Source: Pedobacter sp. MC2016-05 (lineage in GTDB: Bacteria > Bacteroidota > Bacteroidia > Sphingobacteriales > Sphingobacteriaceae). From it: a DNA stretch of 64,000 nucleotides. Positions 61,952 through 64,000 of the stretch are shown here, piece after piece. Below the pieces are notes generated by a model, which was not told the origin of the DNA, did not search any database, and saw only the letters and a list, made by a program, of their open reading frames with translations. The number at the start of each line of letters is the position of its first letter. Position 1 is the first letter of the stretch. The stretch covers positions 186,001 through 250,000 of the forward strand of contig NZ_JAPIVT010000003.1 in the NCBI RefSeq assembly GCF_026239735.1. The letters run 5' to 3'. A program made the translations under genes and the position numbers.

Positions 61952-62974
61952 TTAGTTTTTGTTTGAAACCACAATGCTGGTTCCTTGAATATAATACTTG
62001 CTTGAAATGGTTCCGCAGATTAAATCGAGCTGCTCATATAGCCCTTTTTTACTCAAATCTCCGGTAAAAGTATAGTTCGATATCTGCTCGTTATCAGCCT
62101 TTATTTCAATTCCGTAGGCTTCGGTAAGGGTTTTGAAGATTTGTTTTACACTTTCTTCCTTGAAATTATAACTTACGCTTGTTGGCACGTTATAAGCCTC
62201 GGCCAGTGGAATAGGCTTACTTACCAAGGTTTTGCTTAACTGATGATTGCTAAATACACCTTTTTGATTGGGCGTTAGCAAAATAGGTCGAGCTAATTTT
62301 TCTTTTGATAAACCAAGGAATGTGCTTTTCTCATTTTCCTGCACCTCCACTTTTCCAGTTCTAACGGCAACTTGCCCAGGCATTTTATCGGTTGATTCTT
62401 TTACCCAAAAGCTGGTTCCCAAAACACGAACAACCAACTTTTGATTATAAACATAAAATGGGCGCTTCGCATTCTTACTTACCGAGAAGAAAGCCGTTCC
62501 TTTCAAGTAAATAGTTCTCTTATTACCGGCAAAAACCTCCGGAAATAAGATATTGGCTTTAGGCTTAAGCGTTATGACACTTTTATCGCTAAGCTTTATA
62601 TCCATTAAACTGTTTGTATTGTTTGTTTTGCTAATCAGCGCTACATTGCCATTTTCATTGATAAAGGCCTGTTCGGTAGGATTATAATTATAGAGATATG
62701 AACCCCCAAGAAAAAAAGCGATCATGATTGAAGCGGCTATTGCAAATTTCGGCCATAACCTTTTCATTTTTAGTGTATCAATTTGCTTTTCGCCAGAGTG
62801 ATTGATGTTGAGCCAGATTTTATCCTGCATTTCATCAAGTTCGCTCGAAGAAAGGTCGTTGTAACTTTTATTGTTTAAATTATGATACCATTTGTCTACC
62901 CAAAGCTTTTCGGCATCGGTGCAGTTTCCGTTTTGATAACGGAGTAGTAAATCGTTGAATGATTTCTGGTTCAT
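61952..62974 (-). CDS. FecR family anti-sigma factor
   Basis: A 340-residue single-span inner-membrane protein. Cytoplasmic N-terminus (about 1-75, with CTDAEKLWVDKWYHNLN), membrane span near 82-100 (FAIAASIMIAFFLGGSYL), then the periplasmic FecR domain (GNVALISKTNN ... SDKSVITLKPKAN ... GTAFFSVSKNAKRPFYVY) and the C-terminal DUF4974 domain near 265-340. It holds the ECF sigma factor until the TonB receptor signals. ATG 62974 was chosen; the frame opens 12 codons earlier without a fitting start. Confidence 0.92.
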   Translation of the reverse strand: MNQKSFNDLLLRYQNGNCTDAEKLWVDKWYHNLNNKSYNDLSSSELDEMQDKIWLNINHSGEKQIDTLKMKRLWPKFAIAASIMIAFFLGGSYLYNYNPTEQAFINENGNVALISKTNNTNSLMDIKLSDKSVITLKPKANILFPEVFAGNKRTIYLKGTAFFSVSKNAKRPFYVYNQKLVVRVLGTSFWVKESTDKMPGQVAVRTGKVEVQENEKSTFLGLSKEKLARPILLTPNQKGVFSNHQLSKTLVSKPIPLAEAYNVPTSVSYNFKEESVKQIFKTLTEAYGIEIKADNEQISNYTFTGDLSKKGLYEQLDLICGTISSKYYIQGTSIVVSNKN

Positions 62975-63079
62975 AAGGAAATATTTGGCTCTATAATATA
63001 CGAGTAACATAACTAGCCAGTATCCCTAAAGTATAATCATAAAAAAATTAAAAATAATTGTAATATGTTGATTTTCAGG

Positions 63080-63640
63080 CTAAAAAAAGAGATAAAAATT
63101 TTTGATATACTCTTTAATTCTTTTGATAGAACGTGTAATATGGTATTCCACCGCCTTTTCAGATATATTCAAGTCAGTAGAAATATCCTTTATGGATTGG
63201 TGTTGGTAACGACTTAAACGGAATACTTCCTGGGTTTTTTCGGGCAATGAGTTAATGCCTTCTTCTATAATTGATGATAGATCATGCAGATCTACGAGGT
63301 TGGCCGTGTCTTGATGATTTTCGCTATATGTTAAGGTTTGGTACGCCATGTATTTATTTTCCATCACCAAACTACGTACATGGTTAATCACACTTAGCTT
63401 TAAAGCCCCGAAAAGATAAGCCTGGAGGTTTTTGATTTGTAGATCCTGTCGTTTTTCCCAAAGGGAGATAAAAATATTTTGCACCAATTCTTCCGCTACA
63501 ACCTTATCACCAGTTTTTTTATAGGCTGCATATAACAGCTCTTTACTAAAAGTGAAGTAAATCTGTTCATAAGCCTGCTTATCACCTTGCTTGAGGCGCA
63601 AAAGTAAATCGATAGACTTTTCGGGCTCGTGGAGCGTCAT
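63080..63640 (-). CDS. ECF RNA polymerase sigma factor, FecI-like
   Basis: A 186-residue sigma factor. Region 2 (about 20-85: YEQIYFTFSKELLYAAYK, VAEELVQNIFISLWEKR) and region 4 (about 125-180: LPEKTQEVFRLSRYQHQSIK, ISEKAVEYHITRSIKRIKEY) are both complete. It belongs to the Bacteroidota FecI-like group controlled by FecR. It is followed by the FecR gene after a 105-base gap and then by the receptor, forming a complete trans-envelope signalling module. Confidence 0.93.
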   Translation of the reverse strand: MTLHEPEKSIDLLLRLKQGDKQAYEQIYFTFSKELLYAAYKKTGDKVVAEELVQNIFISLWEKRQDLQIKNLQAYLFGALKLSVINHVRSLVMENKYMAYQTLTYSENHQDTANLVDLHDLSSIIEEGINSLPEKTQEVFRLSRYQHQSIKDISTDLNISEKAVEYHITRSIKRIKEYIKNFYLFF

Positions 63641-63805
63641 TAATTCGTTTTGGTTAGCTAGGAATGAAGTAAATGTAGGAAATTATTTCCTTCTGAAATT
63701 CCATTTGTGATTAAATTTAGCAATAATCTTCCGTATTTATACCGGGGACTTTTTAAAGCATACGCCTAAGCGTAAATATTTTATATGCCTTTTGTCTCAT
63801 TTTTT

Positions 63806-63813
63806 TACCTTTG
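63806..63813 (+). promoter_or_regulatory. -7 promoter box of the epimerase-type gene
   Basis: TACCTTTG matches the Bacteroidota -7 consensus and ends 18 bases before the ATG at 63832. No TTTG box lies at the ideal -33 distance. Confidence 0.55.
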
Positions 63814-63831
63814 CTCAATCTCTAAAAAATT

Positions 63832-64000
63832 ATGCAGGAAAATATTATTGTTTTAGGCTCTAACGGGCAAATTGGAACCGAATTGGTTACCATGTTAAGA
63901 AAAATCTATGGTGATGATCATGTGGTGGCTTGTGATATTCGACGACCAGATTACGACATCAAAAATTCTGCACCCTTTGAGTTCGTAAACGTTTTGGATA
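63832..64000 (+). CDS. NAD-dependent epimerase/dehydratase-type enzyme, L-threonine 3-dehydrogenase-like (partial)
   Basis: The first 56 residues are in the window. They begin with a strong SDR-type Rossmann motif, IIVLGSNGQIGTELV, then VACDIRRPDY and FEFVNVLD, the pattern of extended SDR enzymes. The form resembles Bacteroidota NAD-epimerase-like L-threonine 3-dehydrogenases, but the catalytic YxxxK lies outside the window, so the substrate is tentative. It is divergent from the ECF sigma gene. Confidence 0.75.
   Translation, partial: MQENIIVLGSNGQIGTELVTMLRKIYGDDHVVACDIRRPDYDIKNSAPFEFVNVLD

Noticed and set aside
1..64000. tRNA, rRNA or riboswitch genes
   Set aside because: No cloverleaf, rRNA core sequence or recognisable riboswitch core was noticed by eye; a covariance search would be needed to exclude small RNAs.

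Overview
The window comes from the chromosome of a member of the Bacteroidota, most likely Sphingobacteriaceae (Pedobacter-like). This is inferred from several signs: AT-rich DNA with TAnnTTTG -7 promoter boxes just upstream of several genes; an ECF sigma / FecR / STN-type TonB receptor module; a lamin-tail protein, DUF2911, GH92 and secreted TIM-barrel 'sugar phosphate isomerases'; and dispersed palindromic intergenic repeats typical of the group. No rRNA, tRNA, CRISPR array, prophage or insertion sequence was seen. Both window ends cut genes: a response regulator on the left (minus strand) and a nucleotide-sugar-epimerase-type dehydrogenase on the right (plus strand).

Layout. 0.3-8.3 kb: secreted PIG-L deacetylase, a 34-aa membrane peptide coupled to a sodium:solute symporter, DUF2911, then an ORF-less group IIC intron sitting exactly behind the DUF2911 terminator, a GH92 alpha-mannosidase and a small orphan gene. 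8.8-14.3 kb: two divergent, paralogous multi-PAS histidine kinases. 14.3-15.8 kb: decayed gene remnants. 15.9-28.6 kb: housekeeping and accessory genes, including NUDIX, AlkC-like glycosylase, beta-hydroxyacid dehydrogenase, a BlaI/BlaR1-like pair with a clear promoter and operator, esterase, GntP permease, lipid kinase, SurE, a frameshifted lipocalin, AraC regulator and the ribulose-monophosphate pair hxlB-hxlA. 28.6-33.2 kb: the tesA / ybbA-ybbP neighbourhood and a DHFR-like reductase. 33.5-39.6 kb: ankyrin protein, DUF2271 protein carrying a TGAS flavinylation-type motif, PepSY-flavodoxin-reductase fusion and ApbE, interrupted by a repeat island; together these look like an extracytoplasmic flavin electron-transfer system. 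39.6-46.4 kb: esterase, D-Ala-D-Ala carboxypeptidase, an ATPase without a start codon, asd, and a frameshifted lamin-tail gene next to a doubly broken toxin-antitoxin pair.

46.4-63.6 kb is one long minus-strand sugar-oxidation region: ECF sigma, FecR, TonB receptor, five TIM-barrel isomerase/lyase-like proteins, a GMC oxidoreductase with its Tat-bearing small subunit, cytochrome c, two Gfo/Idh/MocA oxidoreductases, a 3-keto-disaccharide hydrolase domain protein (DUF1080) and an MFS transporter. The composition fits a 3-keto-glycoside pathway: glycosides would enter through the TonB receptor, be oxidised at C3 in the periplasm with electrons leaving through cytochrome c, be split by DUF1080 or TIM-barrel enzymes, and the products be imported and reduced or isomerised in the cytoplasm. 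This is inference from gene content.

An unusual number of genes carry single-base frameshifts or lost starts (OB-fold remnant, lipocalin, lamin-tail, RelE/ParE toxin, antitoxin, DUF4143 ATPase). Either this stretch is decaying or the assembly contains small indel errors; raw reads would separate the two.
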